Source: JAYRSJ01 sp041920215
Lineage (GTDB): Bacteria; Pseudomonadota; Gammaproteobacteria; Burkholderiales; Burkholderiaceae_C
DNA length: 29,819 bases
Direction of reading: 5' to 3'
NCBI GenBank assembly: GCA_041920215.1
Contig: JAYRSJ010000037.1
Span: forward strand, 1 to 29,819
Made by a program: the position numbers and the translations under genes. The notes beneath the pieces are model-generated. The model was not told where the DNA came from. It saw only the letters and a list, made by a program, of their open reading frames with translations, and ran no database searches. Shown here one piece after another: positions 15,329 through 22,452 of the stretch (position 1 is the first letter of the stretch; every line of letters begins with the position of its first letter).

Positions 15329-15724
15329 ATGCGTCACCGTAACGGCCTCCGTAAGCTCAACCGCACCAGCGAACACCGCAAGGCAATGCTGCGCAATATG
15401 TGCGTCTCGCTGCTGCAGCACGAAGCCATCAAGACCACGGTCCCCAAGGCCAAGGAACTGCGTCGCGTTGTCGAGCCTCTGATCACCCTGGCCAAGGAAC
15501 CCACGCTGGCCAACCGCCGCCTGGCTTTCGACCGCCTGCGTGACCGCGACATCGTCACCAAGTTGTTCAACGAGCTGGGCCCGCGTTTCAAGGCGCGTCC
15601 GGGCGGTTACACCCGCATCCTGAAGATGGGTTTCCGTGTTGGCGATAACGCGCCGATGGCCTATGTCGAGTTGGTGGATCGCGCCGAGGAAGCCGCCACG
15701 CCTGTCGAAACTGCTGCTGAGTAA
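15329..15724 (+). CDS. rplQ: 50S ribosomal protein L17
   Basis: The 131-residue protein begins MRHRNGLRKLNRTSEHRKAM and contains LRNMCVSLLQHEAIKTTVPK, the L17 signature. L17 lies near the tunnel exit. A short acidic-alanine tail (AEEAATPVETAAE) extends the C-terminus, as often seen. TAGGAAAGGA precedes the ATG by about 8 bases. It closes the ribosomal cluster and is followed by a strong terminator. Confidence 0.98.
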   Translation: MRHRNGLRKLNRTSEHRKAMLRNMCVSLLQHEAIKTTVPKAKELRRVVEPLITLAKEPTLANRRLAFDRLRDRDIVTKLFNELGPRFKARPGGYTRILKMGFRVGDNAPMAYVELVDRAEEAATPVETAAE

Positions 15725-15771
15725 TCAGTCGGAAGTCGGTTCGCCCGGGCTCTCCGGGTAGTGCCAACTGC

Positions 15772-15800
15772 AAAAGGCCAGCAGAATCTGCTGGCCTTTT
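15772..15800 (+). terminator. Strong terminator at end of rplQ
   Basis: A perfect 13-bp stem, AAAAGGCCAGCAG (15772-15784) with CTGCTGGCCTTTT (15788-15800), has a 3-base loop (AAT). The A-tract and T-tract at the ends make it able to work on either strand. It ends the rpoA-rplQ unit; no gene enters from the other side. Confidence 0.93.
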
Positions 15801-15841
15801 GCTTTATGCCTGATGCAAGTCTGGGAGTTCGTGGCGAACCG

Positions 15842-15850
15842 TGCTACAAT
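15842..15850 (+). promoter_or_regulatory. Extended -10 promoter for tRNA-fMet pair
   Basis: TGCTACAAT (15842-15850) is an extended -10 element placed 12 bases before the first tRNA. No convincing -35 is present at 16-18 bases upstream. Position directly before a stable-RNA gene supports it. Confidence 0.55.
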
Positions 15851-15862
15851 GCTAGCTTCAGT

Positions 15863-15939
<77 letters not shown>

Positions 15940-16016
15940 CCAGAACATTGCCGACCAACGTCGGTGCTGGTTGTTTGCCTGCGCGCCGGGCGAACAGCCA
16001 AGAAATAAAGGACAAT

Positions 16017-16093
<77 letters not shown>

Positions 16094-16096
16094 ATC

Positions 16097-16124
16097 AAAG
16101 CCAACCCTAGAGGTTGGCTTTGTC
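16097..16124 (+). terminator. Terminator after tRNA-fMet pair
   Basis: A perfect 10-bp stem, AAAGCCAACC (16097-16106) with GGTTGGCTTT (16112-16121), has a 5-base loop and continues into T-rich sequence (TTTGTCATTTCT). It starts four bases after the second tRNA's CCA end. Confidence 0.9.
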
Positions 16125-16130
16125 ATTTCT

Positions 16131-16375
16131 GACAGACCCATGGAGTGGGTGCTTGGCAAGCATGCTTGCTCATCGCGCCGGTAGCGTCTGATAAACGGTG
16201 GCCTTTGCGATCGGACCGGTGTTTAGCGCCTGTTGCCTGCCTGGTGGGGGTTGCCGGCCCAAAGCCGCAGCCGTGGGCAAGGAGTTTTTGCGCCGCCTCA
16301 GCAGGGCGCCTTAATCAGGCACTAGAGTCGCAGCCTACAACTGCGGCTCTCAGGGCTGCCTATGATTGAGATCGA
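16131..16375. other. Non-coding gap before dsbD with two inverted repeats
   Basis: No credible gene is seen; the one open frame (16145-16369) has no ribosome-binding site or family similarity. Two inverted repeats occur: the perfect 14-bp palindrome GCAAGCATGCTTGC (16156-16169) and a 10-bp stem, one G-U pair, between 16324-16333 and 16341-16350 just before the dsbD start. The second has no T-run, so it is not a classic terminator. The dsbD promoter is probably here but no clear -35/-10 pair stands out. Confidence 0.4.
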
Positions 16376-18502
16376 ATGAAACGACAGCTGACCTCATTTC
16401 TTGCGCTGACCGCCTACTTCTTCTGGGCGCAGTTCGCCTGGGCACAGTCCGCCGTGGTGAACACCGAGCAGGTTCGGGCTGAGCTCGTGGCCCACGCTCC
16501 CGAAGGGCTCGGGCCTGGTCGGCCTATGTGGCTGGGCCTGCTGATTGAACACAAGCCGCACTGGCACACCTACTGGAAGAACCCGGGGGACTCCGGCCTG
16601 CCGACCCGGCTGGAGTGGTCTTTGCCAGCTGGCGCAACGGTCGGCGAGATTGTTTGGCCTGCACCGCAGCGCCTCCCCATAGGGCCGATGGTCAACTATG
16701 GCTTCGAGGGGCAGTTGCTGCTGCCCTCGCCCCTGAACCTCAACCGGCCGATCGGTGCTGAGGGCCTGGAGTTGCGGCTGCGTGCTGACTGGTTGGTCTG
16801 CAAGGAAGTGTGCATTCCTGAGTCCGGTGAGTTCAGCCTGCGTGTTCCTGCGGCTGGAATCAACGAGCACGCTGACTTCTTTGCTGCCGCAGTCGCGGCC
16901 CAGCCGCAGTTGCTGGATCTGCCCGTGCAGGTCGCCTTGGGCGAGCAGGTGTTGACCCTGCAGATCAAGGGTTTGCCCGCCGATTGGCGCGGTCGCAAGC
17001 TGCTGGCCTTCCCGGAGGAGGCTGGTGTGTTTGACCACGCGGCGGCGCCTGAGCAGCAGTGGCAAGGCGAACAGCTGACCCTCGGGCTGCCCCTGTCGGC
17101 GCAGCGCAGCGAAGCGCCGCAGCAGCTCTATGCGGTGCTGCGCCTGGCTGACGATACTCAGGCCAAGCCGCTGCGCATCGCGTATCAGGTCCAGGCTTGG
17201 CCGGCGCTGGCCGCCGGCGACTACGGCGGCGCCACCGCAACCGCCTCCCCGATTGCGCCGGCCCCAGCACCGGCTCCCTTGACCGAGGCTCCGCCCTCGG
17301 TCTGGCTGGCGATGTTGCTGGCCCTCGGCGGCGGTGTGCTGCTGAATCTGATGCCCTGTGTCTTTCCCGTGCTTTCGCTGAAGGTGCTGGGCTTTGCCCA
17401 CCACGGAGAGCAGCGTCGCACCCTGGTCATGGGCGGCCTGGCCTACACCGCCGGTGTCGTGGCCAGCTTCCTGGCCTTGGCAGGCTTGCTGCTGCTGCTG
17501 CGCGCTGGTGGCGACCAACTGGGCTGGGGCTATCAGTTGCAGTCCCCGGCTTTCGTCGCCGCCCTGGCTCTGCTATTCACGCTCATCGCTTTGAACCTGC
17601 TGGGTGTATTCGAGTTGCGGGCCGTGTTGCCTGGCAATCTGGCCGGGCTACGGGCCGCCAATCCGGCAGTGGATAGCGCCTTGACCGGTGTACTGGCCGT
17701 GGCTGTGGCCTCGCCCTGCACGGCACCCTTCATGGGGGTCGCCCTGGGGGTTGCGCTGACTCTTCCTGCGGTGCAGGCGCTGGCCGTTTTCGCCGCACTC
17801 GGCCTGGGCATGGCGGCCCCCTATCTTGCTGCCACCTTGTGGCCTGCCGTGGCGCGGCTGTTGCCGCGCCCAGGTCGCTGGATGGAGCAGTTCAAGATCC
17901 TGATGGCCTTCCCAATGCTCGCCACCGTGGTTTGGCTGATGTGGGTGCTGGGTCAGCAGGTGGGCATTGATGGCGCCGCGGCTTTGCTGGGGCTGCTCGT
18001 GGCGTTGAGCCTGCTCGTCTGGGTATTCGGTAGCGGGGGCTTCGGCCTGCGCGGCCGACTGCTGCTTGGTGGTCTGGTCCTGGTGCTGTTCGCTGCCACC
18101 GCGCATTGGGCCTGGCCATCGCTGCGCGAACCGACGCCTGCCAGCGTGCAGCCGGCAGGCGGGGGCACCTGGGAGGCTTGGTCGGCCGAGCGGGTCCAGC
18201 AGGCACAGAACGAAGGGCGCACCGTTTTCGTCGATTTCACGGCGGCCTGGTGCGTCACCTGCCAGTTCAACAAGCGCACGACCCTGGCCGACACCGCACT
18301 GATGGCCGATCTAAAGGCCGGCAATGTGCTGCTCTTGCGCGCGGACTGGACGAGGCGCGACGCTGCCATCAGCCAGGCCCTCAACAGCATGGGTCGCAGC
18401 GGCGTGCCGGTCTATGCGGTCTACCGGCCCGGCGCGACTGCGCCCGAGCTGCTGCCTGAGATCCTCAATGTGGCAGCGGTGCGTGCGGCCTTGCTGCCCT
18501 GA
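16376..18502 (+). CDS. DsbD/ScsB-family thiol:disulfide interchange protein
   Basis: This 708-residue inner-membrane protein carries electrons from cytoplasmic thioredoxin to periplasmic thiol proteins. A signal peptide (about 1-24, ending FAWAQ) leads a long periplasmic N-terminal domain with a CKEVC pair (Cys142, Cys146). The DsbD/CcdA-type membrane domain (about 305-575) has paired cysteines in MPCVFPVLSLK (Cys328) and SPCTAPFMG (Cys448). The C-terminal thioredoxin domain has WCVTC (Cys626, Cys629). It is much longer than E. coli DsbD (565), because of the N-terminal domain, which resembles the ScsB subfamily. A peroxiredoxin-like gene follows after 26 bases, likely its periplasmic client. 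No clear ribosome-binding site was seen beyond GAG before the ATG. Confidence 0.9.
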   Translation: MKRQLTSFLALTAYFFWAQFAWAQSAVVNTEQVRAELVAHAPEGLGPGRPMWLGLLIEHKPHWHTYWKNPGDSGLPTRLEWSLPAGATVGEIVWPAPQRLPIGPMVNYGFEGQLLLPSPLNLNRPIGAEGLELRLRADWLVCKEVCIPESGEFSLRVPAAGINEHADFFAAAVAAQPQLLDLPVQVALGEQVLTLQIKGLPADWRGRKLLAFPEEAGVFDHAAAPEQQWQGEQLTLGLPLSAQRSEAPQQLYAVLRLADDTQAKPLRIAYQVQAWPALAAGDYGGATATASPIAPAPAPAPLTEAPPSVWLAMLLALGGGVLLNLMPCVFPVLSLKVLGFAHHGEQRRTLVMGGLAYTAGVVASFLALAGLLLLLRAGGDQLGWGYQLQSPAFVAALALLFTLIALNLLGVFELRAVLPGNLAGLRAANPAVDSALTGVLAVAVASPCTAPFMGVALGVALTLPAVQALAVFAALGLGMAAPYLAATLWPAVARLLPRPGRWMEQFKILMAFPMLATVVWLMWVLGQQVGIDGAAALLGLLVALSLLVWVFGSGGFGLRGRLLLGGLVLVLFAATAHWAWPSLREPTPASVQPAGGGTWEAWSAERVQQAQNEGRTVFVDFTAAWCVTCQFNKRTTLADTALMADLKAGNVLLLRADWTRRDAAISQALNSMGRSGVPVYAVYRPGATAPELLPEILNVAAVRAALLP

Positions 18503-18528
18503 GGGCTTGCTTTGATTGGAGCGGCGAA

Positions 18529-19149
18529 ATGAAGCGACTGATGACGCGGGCGGGACTGGTTTCGGCTTTGCTCGTTGCGGGCTTGGCGATGCCGGCGTCG
18601 GCCCAGGTCCAGATTGGTCAGGAGGCGCCCGACTTCACCCTCAGCGATACCCAGGGGCGCCCGATCAGGCTGTTCGACTTTCGGGGCAAGGCGGTAGTGC
18701 TGGAATGGGTCAACCCCGGATGCCCCTTTGTCCGTAAGCATTACGAAAGCGGCAATCTGCCGGCCAGCCAGCAGACTGCCCGCGGGCAAGGTGTGGTCTG
18801 GCTGGCGATCAGCTCCACCGCCCGCAGCTCGGGCGACTACCTGGCACCGGGCGCCTTGCAAGCCTGGATGCAGGGCAGAAAGGCTGCTGTGCACGCGACC
18901 CTGATGGACGACGAGGGCAAGCTGGGGCGTGCCTATGGCGCGCGCACCACCCCGCATATGTACCTGATCGATGCACAAGGTTTGCTGCGCTATGCCGGTG
19001 CGATCGACAGCAAGCCCACGGCGAATCCGGCCGACATCGCCACGGCTCGCAACTATGTGAATCAGGCGCTCGCTGAACTGCTGGCCGGGCAGCCGATCAG
19101 CCAGCCAGCGACCCAGGCTTACGGCTGCTCGGTCAAATACGCAGGCTGA
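18529..19149 (+). CDS. Periplasmic peroxiredoxin-like (redoxin) protein
   Basis: The 206-residue protein has a signal peptide (about 1-26, MPASAQ cleavage region) and a thioredoxin-fold redoxin domain beginning IGQEAPDFTLSDTQGRPIRL. Its active-site motif is NPGCPFVRKHY (Cys65), as in the PRX-like-1 group of AhpC/TSA proteins, and a second cysteine lies near the end (YGCSVKY, Cys200), another group trait. It is probably exported and reduced by the DsbD/ScsB-like protein encoded 26 bases upstream; in Caulobacter, ScsB supplies electrons to envelope peroxiredoxin-like proteins. Its own peroxidase activity is unproven; TlpA-like thiol reductase is the alternative. GGAG precedes the ATG. Confidence 0.85.
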   Translation: MKRLMTRAGLVSALLVAGLAMPASAQVQIGQEAPDFTLSDTQGRPIRLFDFRGKAVVLEWVNPGCPFVRKHYESGNLPASQQTARGQGVVWLAISSTARSSGDYLAPGALQAWMQGRKAAVHATLMDDEGKLGRAYGARTTPHMYLIDAQGLLRYAGAIDSKPTANPADIATARNYVNQALAELLAGQPISQPATQAYGCSVKYAG

Positions 19150-19185
19150 GGCTTCGCAGCCGACCGACACGACAGCGCTCTCGCA

Positions 19186-19905
19186 CTACTCGCGGTCGCC
19201 GCGGTTGGATGGTGGCTTGGGGGCGGCTTTGCGGGCCCCCCCCGGCCGGTCCTGACCTCGAGGCGTTGCCCCATCGCGCCTGCGCTCGCCCGGCGCTCCA
19301 TCGGGGCGCGGCCGGCGATCCGGGCGCTGCTGCGGCCCTCCGGGGCGTTGTTCGCGCTCGCGCTGCTCCTGCTGCAGCGCCTCGCGCGCCTGCACCAGCA
19401 GGGCGTCCAGCTGAGCCTCGTCCACACCCTTGAGGGCGCAGAAGTTCGCCCGCGTTAGGGTAGTGGTCTCGAAGGCGCGCATCAGGCCGATCAGACGCTG
19501 GCGCTCCTGTTGTTCCTGTGCCCTGCGCTCCTGGGTGATGGTGCGACGACGTGCCAGTTCCTGCACGGCAGCATCACGATGTTCGGTGCTCAGCTCGCCC
19601 GCCTCTTTGCCATCAAGGTCATAGCGGTGCTGGCTGCGGCTGAGCGCGATCAGATAGGCGGTACTGCCGGTCAGGCGACGCAACACTGCCGAGAGCTGCT
19701 GCTTGCTGAACTGGCCCGGAGCGCGCTCCTGGATGTCGGCCTGTATGCGTAGTTTCAGCGGCCTGGGCGCACCGCCGAAGACGGCCGGAAACAGCGTCTT
19801 GAGCTGTTGGGCGCAGGCGTTGGCGGAAGCGGTCGCAGAGCTCTTGTCGGCGGCAGCTGCTCCTGCAACGGGCGCGTCGGCCGGCTGCGATTCGGAAGGA
19901 TTCAT
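19186..19905 (-). CDS. ProQ/FinO-domain RNA chaperone with disordered tail
   Basis: The 239-residue protein has a ProQ/FinO domain in its first half (about 35-120), with LFPAVFGGAPRPLKLRIQAD, FSKQQLSAVLRRLTGSTAYL and HRYDL. Such proteins bind structured sRNAs and mRNA 3' ends and affect their stability and pairing. A charged helix follows, then an Arg/Gly/Pro-rich tail (last about 60 residues) that looks disordered. Initiation at 19905 (MNPSESQPAD) is preferred over in-frame ATG/TTG starts at 19959 and 19965, because a promoter-like pair lies over those upstream codons; no good ribosome-binding site is seen for any. A run of eight G falls in codons 221-224. It converges on the redoxin gene with 36 bases between. 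Confidence 0.88.
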   Translation of the reverse strand: MNPSESQPADAPVAGAAAADKSSATASANACAQQLKTLFPAVFGGAPRPLKLRIQADIQERAPGQFSKQQLSAVLRRLTGSTAYLIALSRSQHRYDLDGKEAGELSTEHRDAAVQELARRRTITQERRAQEQQERQRLIGLMRAFETTTLTRANFCALKGVDEAQLDALLVQAREALQQEQREREQRPGGPQQRPDRRPRPDGAPGERRRDGATPRGQDRPGGARKAAPKPPSNRGDRE

Positions 19906-19935
19906 GGTGGCGCTCAAGGCGGGGCAAAGGGCTGG

Positions 19936-19965
19936 ATTGTGCCCAAGCCCGGCCGCCATCGGCAA
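19936..19965 (-). promoter_or_regulatory. Candidate promoter for the ProQ gene
   Basis: On the - strand TTGCCG (19965-19960) and CACAAT (19941-19936) are 18 bases apart, placing a start near 19929, about 24 bases before the ATG at 19905. It helps to decide that start codon. Motif match only. Confidence 0.4.
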
Positions 19966-20008
19966 GCCGCCTGCTCAAAGCTTTGCCTGCCAGGCGAGCA
20001 AGCGCGCA

Positions 20009-20224
20009 TCAGCGCTCGGTATCGGTCTTGGACGCACAGGCGGGCTTGCAGACCAGTTCGGTACGCCCCAGCACGCGCTTGGACTGCAGATTGGCTGGCG
20101 TACGGTGCTTGCCGCACTTGAAACAGGAGCGGGTGTGCCCGCTGCCGAGGAAGGGAGAACCTCCCAACTTGGACTCATAGCGCAAGCCATCTTCGCTGAC
20201 GCTGGTGTAGGTGTCTTTGCTCAT
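20009..20224 (-). CDS. Cys-rich mini-protein (CxxCGKHR...CxxxC), copy A
   Basis: Function not recognised. The 71-residue protein from the ATG at 20224 has AGGAG ten bases upstream. It contains EDGLRYESK, then a possible zinc site: Cys34-x2-Cys37-GKH40-R, 18 residues on (after Arg41) Cys59-x3-Cys63. A paralogue at 21026-21265 on the same strand keeps the same spacing and the words DGLRY.SK, GSPF, SCF.CGKHR, KSK-like and VLG/LLG. No signal peptide or membrane segment. A four-ligand zinc knuckle is the simplest reading (inference). An upstream in-frame start at 20350 is rejected for lack of similarity to the paralogue. Confidence 0.75.
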   Translation of the reverse strand: MSKDTYTSVSEDGLRYESKLGGSPFLGSGHTRSCFKCGKHRTPANLQSKRVLGRTELVCKPACASKTDTER

Positions 20225-20429
20225 CGATCTGCTCACTCCTGGGCTTTCAGTCCCGCAGCCATTGCTGCAGAATCTGCCCCCGCCCTGTGGAGCTGATAGT
20301 AGGCTGGCGTTGGTGACAAAACCCTGCTCGCTTGCCCCAGGGTCGGCCATCTAAATCAAGCCGAATGTCACGATGCGGGACGCACCCCCGGATCGGAGGG
20401 GCACAATCCCAGCTCCATCCGGGAAAGCA

Positions 20430-20990
20430 ATGGCCAAACTATTTTTCCGCTACGCCGCGATGAATGCCGGCAAATCCACCGCGCTGCTGCAGGTGGCGCA
20501 TAACTACGAGGAGCGTGGCCATCGCGTGCGCATCTTCACCGCCCAGTTGGATGACCGCTACGGCCGCGGTTTTGTAACCTCACGGCTGGGGCCGCAGCGG
20601 GAGGCGGAGATTTTCAATGTCGAGACCGACTTTCTCGCCGAGCACGCCCGCCAAGCCGACATCGCCTGCCTGCTGGTGGATGAAGCGCAGTTCCTCAGTG
20701 CGGCCCAGGTGTGGGCGCTGCACGAATTGGCCCATTGCCAGGGCCTGCCGGTGATCTGCTACGGTCTGCGAACCGATTTCCGTGGCGAGCTCTTCCCTGG
20801 CTCGGCCGGCTTGCTGGCGCTGGCCGACGAAATGGATGAGATGAAGACCATTTGCGACTGCGGTCGCAAGGCCACGATGAACATGCGGGTGGATGAGCAG
20901 CTGCGCCGTGTCGTCGACGGGGCGCAGGTCGAGATAGGCGGAAACGCCCGCTACCGGGCGGTCTGCGGGCGCTGTTTCCGTCAGGCCTAG
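20430..20990 (+). CDS. tdk: Thymidine kinase (type II)
   Basis: The 186-residue enzyme phosphorylates thymidine to dTMP with ATP in the salvage pathway. It begins MAKLFFRYAAMNAGKSTALL with the P-loop at residues 10-17 (AMNAGKST), a Walker B/catalytic segment LLVDEAQF (Glu85 as probable base), the thymidine lasso region near GLRTDFRGELFPGS, and zinc ligands Cys142, Cys144, Cys179 and Cys182 (CDCGRK, VCGRC). The ATG at 20430 is chosen over 20373 because the family N-terminus starts there; GGGAAAG precedes it. A CACAAT box at 20402-20407 may be its -10. It is the only + strand gene between two - strand mini-protein paralogues. Confidence 0.95.
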   Translation: MAKLFFRYAAMNAGKSTALLQVAHNYEERGHRVRIFTAQLDDRYGRGFVTSRLGPQREAEIFNVETDFLAEHARQADIACLLVDEAQFLSAAQVWALHELAHCQGLPVICYGLRTDFRGELFPGSAGLLALADEMDEMKTICDCGRKATMNMRVDEQLRRVVDGAQVEIGGNARYRAVCGRCFRQA

Positions 20991-21025
20991 CGGCCGATAC
21001 GGCGCTGCGGCGGCTCAGTGGCAGC

Positions 21026-21265
21026 TTAGCCCTTGTTGGCCAACTGCTCGTCCAGTTCCTTGCAGGAGGGCGCACAGACCGGTTGCGACTTGCCGAGCAG
21101 CTTCTTGGACTTCAGCATGGCGCGTGGCCTGTGCTTGCCGCACAAGAAGCACGACATGGTTGCTGCACCGAAGGAGGAGGTGGCCGCAAACGGCGATCCC
21201 GGTGCTTTCGAGCGATAACGCAGACCATCTGCCTCGATGGTGGTTTTTGTGCTGTCCTTGGCCAC
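21026..21265 (-). CDS. Cys-rich mini-protein (CxxCGKHR...CxxxC), copy B
   Basis: Function not recognised. The 79-residue protein is called from a GTG at 21265, where CAGGA lies five bases upstream and where alignment to copy A (20009-20224) begins (VAKDSTKT with MSKDTYTS). An ATG-start reading from 21343 would add 26 residues without similarity. In this numbering the motif is Cys39-x2-Cys42-GKH45-R, then Cys64-x3-Cys68, the same spacing as copy A. It contains DGLRYRSKAPGSPF and MSCFLCGKHRPRAMLKSKKL. A zinc-binding fold is likely. It converges with tdk, 35 bases apart, and lies 129 bases after the crotonase gene. Confidence 0.75.
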   Translation of the reverse strand: MAKDSTKTTIEADGLRYRSKAPGSPFAATSSFGAATMSCFLCGKHRPRAMLKSKKLLGKSQPVCAPSCKELDEQLANKG

Positions 21266-21394
21266 GCTGGTCCTGAGTTCTGATGGATGGAGACTGGCGA
21301 CGGTGCTGAGCCCGCCACGTCCGAGGGCGCTATTTTCCATCATGTTGGACTCGCGCGGGCGATCGCCGCTGCCGGCACCCCTGGGCGCGCCGGA

Positions 21395-22153
21395 TTAGCG
21401 GCCCTGGAATACCGGTTTGCGCTTTTGCTGCCAGGCCCTGACGCCTTCTGCCAGATCGGCCGAGGCGTTCGCCTGGGCGATGTCGGCGCGCAGGGCCTCG
21501 GCGTCGAGCCGGTCCTCGGCGATGGCGTTCAAGTGCTTCTTCATGCCCAGCAGCGCCAGTGGTGCCATTTCGGCCAGTTGCTGGGCCAGCGCGTCGCAGG
21601 CCAGAGCCAGCTGTGCCGCGTCGGGTAGCAGCCGGTCCAGGAAGCCGCAGTCCAGCATGGCTTGAGCATCCAGGGTTTCGCAGGCCAGCAGCACACGCTT
21701 GGCCACTGCCAGGCCCAGACGCGACACATAGCGGGCCATGCCGCCGCGATAGAAGTGCAGGCCAAGGCGGGCCGCCGGCACGAACATCTCGCAGGCCGGC
21801 GTGCCCAGCCTGAAGTCACAGGCCAGGGCCAGGTCGGTGGCGCCGCCGTAGACCCCGCCCTGAATGGCGGCAATCGTCACCGGGCGGGCGTCTTCCATCG
21901 CGGCCGTCAACTGCTCGAACAGGGCGCCGGCATCCACCCCAGGCACCGCGTCGATATGGAAGCCGCTGCAGAAATGCCGGCCCTGGGCATCCAGGACCAG
22001 CACTCGCACCGCTTCGTCGCGGTTGACCTCCTCCAGCAGGTCTTGCATGGCATGCAGATCGCCCAACTCCAGGCGGTTGGCCTGACGCGGGCGGCGCAGG
22101 GTCAGCCGGGCGACCGGACCTGCAATGGCAAGAAGGGGGGCTTGGGCAATCAC
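21395..22153 (-). CDS. Crotonase-fold protein (enoyl-CoA hydratase/isomerase family)
   Basis: The 252-residue protein has the crotonase fold: the oxyanion-hole segments HFCSGFHID (about 60-68) and IQGGVYGGATDLALACDFRL (about 97-116), and the usual C-terminal helices. Members act on acyl-CoA thioesters. Where rat hydratase has catalytic Glu144 and Glu164, my alignment puts Ala127 (PAARLG) and Arg153 (AVAKRV), so classical hydration is doubtful; an isomerase, lyase or other acyl-CoA reaction is possible. The start is GTG at 22153 with no clear ribosome-binding site and no better in-frame choice. It faces the liv operon across a 299-base region holding a palindromic operator-like site. Confidence 0.85.
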   Translation of the reverse strand: MIAQAPLLAIAGPVARLTLRRPRQANRLELGDLHAMQDLLEEVNRDEAVRVLVLDAQGRHFCSGFHIDAVPGVDAGALFEQLTAAMEDARPVTIAAIQGGVYGGATDLALACDFRLGTPACEMFVPAARLGLHFYRGGMARYVSRLGLAVAKRVLLACETLDAQAMLDCGFLDRLLPDAAQLALACDALAQQLAEMAPLALLGMKKHLNAIAEDRLDAEALRADIAQANASADLAEGVRAWQQKRKPVFQGR

Positions 22154-22318
22154 GATGGCTGCAGGGGGCGGGGAGACGGCCGGCGGAAACAGTGCTGCAG
22201 TCTAGCGGCCCCGCCGCCACCGATGCCCGACTGCTGCACTCGGCAATGGGCGCGCAGCGCACAGCTGGAGAGGGGGCTTGCGCGCCGGGCTTGCCGGCTT
22301 GTCTGCTGGGTGAGAAGT

Positions 22319-22346
22319 AAATTCGACCGACTGGTCGGGCGAATTT
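22319..22346. promoter_or_regulatory. 28-bp palindrome, TetR-type operator candidate
   Basis: Arms AAATTCG (22319-22325) and CGAATTT (22340-22346) flank an inner CCGAC (22327-22331) and GTCGG (22334-22338); 12 of 14 symmetric pairs match. The core CCGAC-TG-GTCGG resembles operators of TetR-family repressors that control acyl-CoA and amino-acid catabolism. There is no T-run, so it is not a terminator. It lies 106 bases before livH and 165 bases before the divergent crotonase gene; a weak TTGTCA -35-like box (22352-22357) follows it. The rest of 22154-22452 shows no gene. The regulator is not in the window. Confidence 0.6.
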
Positions 22347-22452
22347 GTTCTTTGTCAATGCGGCCCGGCCCCAGGGTCTACCCGAGGGAAACTGTTTAGA
22401 GTCAAGCGCAAAGCGTCGGCAGCCGTCCGGCCTGAGAGTGGGGACTTCATCA

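Noticed and set aside
16011..16016. GACAAT directly before the second tRNA-fMet as a separate promoter
   Set aside because: It abuts the mature tRNA 5' end, too close for a -10 box; co-transcription with copy 1 is simpler.
16156..16169. 14-bp palindrome GCAAGCATGCTTGC as a regulator site for dsbD
   Set aside because: Over 200 bases from the start, no second copy nearby and no associated promoter; kept only as part of the gap description.
16394..17518. Long - strand open frame opposite the DsbD-family gene
   Set aside because: Gln/Arg-rich low-complexity product typical of an antisense frame; the + strand frame has clear domains and catalytic cysteines.
21662..22399. 245-codon + strand frame opposite the crotonase gene
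   Set aside because: No domain and it runs through the operator-like palindrome; the crotonase frame is well supported.
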